This document shows, piece by piece, positions 13,160 through 14,289 of a DNA stretch of 14,289 nucleotides. The notes beneath the pieces were generated by a model. It ran no database searches. It was not told the origin of the DNA and saw nothing but the letters and a program-made list of their open reading frames with translations. Origin of the DNA: an uncultured Oscillospiraceae bacterium (GTDB taxonomy: Bacteria; Bacillota; Clostridia; Oscillospirales; Oscillospiraceae); the NCBI GenBank assembly GCA_934533005.1, contig CAKTBC010000047.1, positions 1 through 14,289 on the forward strand. The letters are read 5' to 3'. Each line of letters starts with the position of its first letter. The first letter of the stretch is position 1. The position numbers and the translations under genes are program-made.

Positions 13160-14029
13160 ATGGCTACGACAGGACTTTACTCTCCCCACGTAAACCACCC
13201 CGAAAAACGCATCGCGCGCAATATCCTCCTTGCGGTGCTCCTCATCCTCTTCGCACTTTTAACGCTCTTCCCGATCTTCTATATGATCATGTCGTCGTTC
13301 GGCCCCGCCGTCGCCACGGCGGGCACGTCCCGGAGCATCATCCCGCGCGCGTTTACGCTCGACTCGTATAAGGCGTTTTTTGATTTCAGCAAATATTCCG
13401 TCCGCTGGATCACCAACAGCCTCATCGTTTCCACAGTGACGGTCGTGGGGAACGTTATTTTTGCGTCCATGGCGGGCTACGCCTTCTCGAAGATCCGCTT
13501 CAAGGGCCGCCAGTGGCTGTTCGGGCTGATCCTCGTGGCGATGATGATCCCATACCAGATCACACAGGTGCCGCTCTACATCCTCATCGCGAACAAGCTG
13601 CACATGACGAACACCTATGCCGCGATGATCCTGCCCGGCGTTGTGACGTCCTACAACATCTTCCTTGCCAAGCAGTTTTTCACGAGCATCCCCACGCCGC
13701 TCATCGAGTCGGCCAAACTCGACGGCTGCAACCAGCTCGGCATTTTCGTGCGCATCATCCTGCCGCTTTCCAAAACCGTGCTGGCCGTCATGGCGATCAA
13801 CACATTCCTTTCGAGTTGGAACACGTTCTTCTGGCCGTTCCTCGTGACGAGCAAGGACTATATGTTCACGATCCAGGTCGGCCTCAAGACCTTCAAGTTC
13901 GCGAACGAGACGCTCTTCGCCCCCATGATGGCGGGCGCAACGCTCTCGGCGCTGCCAATGTTCATTCTGTTCTTTGCCTTGCAGAAATACTTCCTCGAAG
14001 GCGTCACGATCGGCGCCGTCAAGGGCTGA
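13160..14029 (+). CDS. ABC importer permease, MalG/UgpE type (second importer)
   Basis: This 289-residue partner permease has membrane segments near 22-44, 86-108, 119-140, 151-170, 193-212 and 256-277. The EAA loop is ESAKLDGCNQLGIFVRIILP (173-192), and a conserved SSWNTFFWPFLV (208-219) follows, as in MalG-type proteins. The C-terminus EGVTIGAVKG is typical of these subunits. The open frame begins at 13034, but ATG 13160 has AAAGGAGG just upstream and leaves a 13-base gap after the previous gene. It is the last transporter gene of the operon. No ATP-binding subunit is encoded, so a shared ATPase elsewhere must be assumed. Confidence 0.95.
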   Translation: MATTGLYSPHVNHPEKRIARNILLAVLLILFALLTLFPIFYMIMSSFGPAVATAGTSRSIIPRAFTLDSYKAFFDFSKYSVRWITNSLIVSTVTVVGNVIFASMAGYAFSKIRFKGRQWLFGLILVAMMIPYQITQVPLYILIANKLHMTNTYAAMILPGVVTSYNIFLAKQFFTSIPTPLIESAKLDGCNQLGIFVRIILPLSKTVLAVMAINTFLSSWNTFFWPFLVTSKDYMFTIQVGLKTFKFANETLFAPMMAGATLSALPMFILFFALQKYFLEGVTIGAVKG

Positions 14030-14042
14030 CAGGAAATTCCCC

Positions 14043-14073
14043 AAGGGCTGCTGCGAAACGCAGCAGCCCTTTT
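14043..14073 (+). terminator. Terminator of the second importer operon
   Basis: AAGGGCTGCTGCG (14043-14055) pairs perfectly with CGCAGCAGCCCTT (14059-14071) over an AAA loop, with TTTT at 14070-14073. It shares the AAGGGCTGC/GCAGCCCTT core with the terminator at 8454-8479. Only 19 bases separate it from the next start codon. Confidence 0.85.
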
Positions 14074-14092
14074 GTGAGATACGGAGGTTGCT

Positions 14093-14289
14093 ATGAAGCT
14101 TCGTTTGTATGACCGCGCAGACGCGCCGGAGGTCCGGCGCTTATGGAATACCGCGGGCACCGCGGCGGGATACGCGCCGCTAAACGCCGAAGAGCTGGAT
14201 GCCCTGCTTCTCGCGCATCCGGCGTTCTGCGCCGAGAGCACGTTTGTGCTGGAAGAGCGCGGCGCGCTTCGCGGCTTTGCCGCGGGCTG
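14093..14289 (+). CDS. GNAT-like acetyltransferase, N-terminus only (partial)
   Basis: The first 65 residues of a gene run off the right edge. They begin MKLRLYDRADAPEVRRLWN, and FVLEERGALRGFAAG follows near 51-65. A strand carrying D-x-x-x-V-x-x-L-W and then a strand of the V-x-E-x-x-G-x-x-x-G-F type is the N-terminal layout of GNAT N-acetyltransferases. The acetyl-CoA-binding motif lies beyond the window, so substrate and subfamily are unknown. ACGGAGG sits just before the ATG. The start lies immediately after a terminator with no room for a normal promoter, so expression may depend on read-through. Confidence 0.65.
   Translation, partial: MKLRLYDRADAPEVRRLWNTAGTAAGYAPLNAEELDALLLAHPAFCAESTFVLEERGALRGFAAG

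Noticed and set aside
1..14289. CRISPR array, insertion sequence, phage or toxin-antitoxin genes
   Set aside because: No spaced direct repeats, transposase, phage or toxin-antitoxin proteins were found on either strand.

Overview
The window looks like the chromosome of a moderately high-GC, Gram-positive-type anaerobe, most likely a Clostridia/Oscillospiraceae-like gut bacterium. This rests on strong AGGAGG-type ribosome binding sites, sigma-A-like promoters, lipoprotein signal peptides ending LAAC|G, GC-rich genes separated by AT-rich spacers, a PrmA gene next to a small YtxH-like protein, and sugar ABC importers that lack their own ATPase. The assignment is an inference from style; no database search was possible.

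Positions 1-1683 are housekeeping: the 5' end of a leftward gene resembling recJ, then rightward prmA, a 59-residue YtxH-like protein and a tRNA-Arg(ACG), followed by strong terminators.

Positions 1757-9561 form a divergent catabolic module. Leftward from a promoter near 4840 run a class I (DhnA/LsrF-type) aldolase and a zinc-dependent MDR dehydrogenase. After a terminator comes a SorC-family regulator with its own likely promoter. Rightward from a strong promoter at 5073-5101 run two UgpA/UgpE-like permeases, a lipoprotein solute-binding protein and a xylose-isomerase-like TIM-barrel enzyme. Together they suggest uptake of a sugar, polyol or related compound, isomerisation or epimerisation, NAD-linked oxidation or reduction, and retro-aldol cleavage under SorC control. 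No kinase and no transporter ATPase is present. The substrate cannot be read from the sequence.

Positions 9639-14073 form a second operon: a HutC-type GntR regulator, a second solute-binding lipoprotein and two more permeases, again without ATPase. A perfect 18-bp palindrome carrying the HutC-type GTATATAC core lies just downstream of the promoter, implying autoregulation of the whole operon. A dense array of nested hairpins (11994-12181) separates the binding-protein gene from the permease genes. The window ends in the start of a GNAT-like acetyltransferase gene.

Main points of interest are the kinase-less aldolase/dehydrogenase/isomerase module, the hairpin array, the palindromic HutC operator, mutually exclusive hairpins over the ribosome binding site of the YtxH-like gene, and terminator-like hairpins inside both transporter operons.
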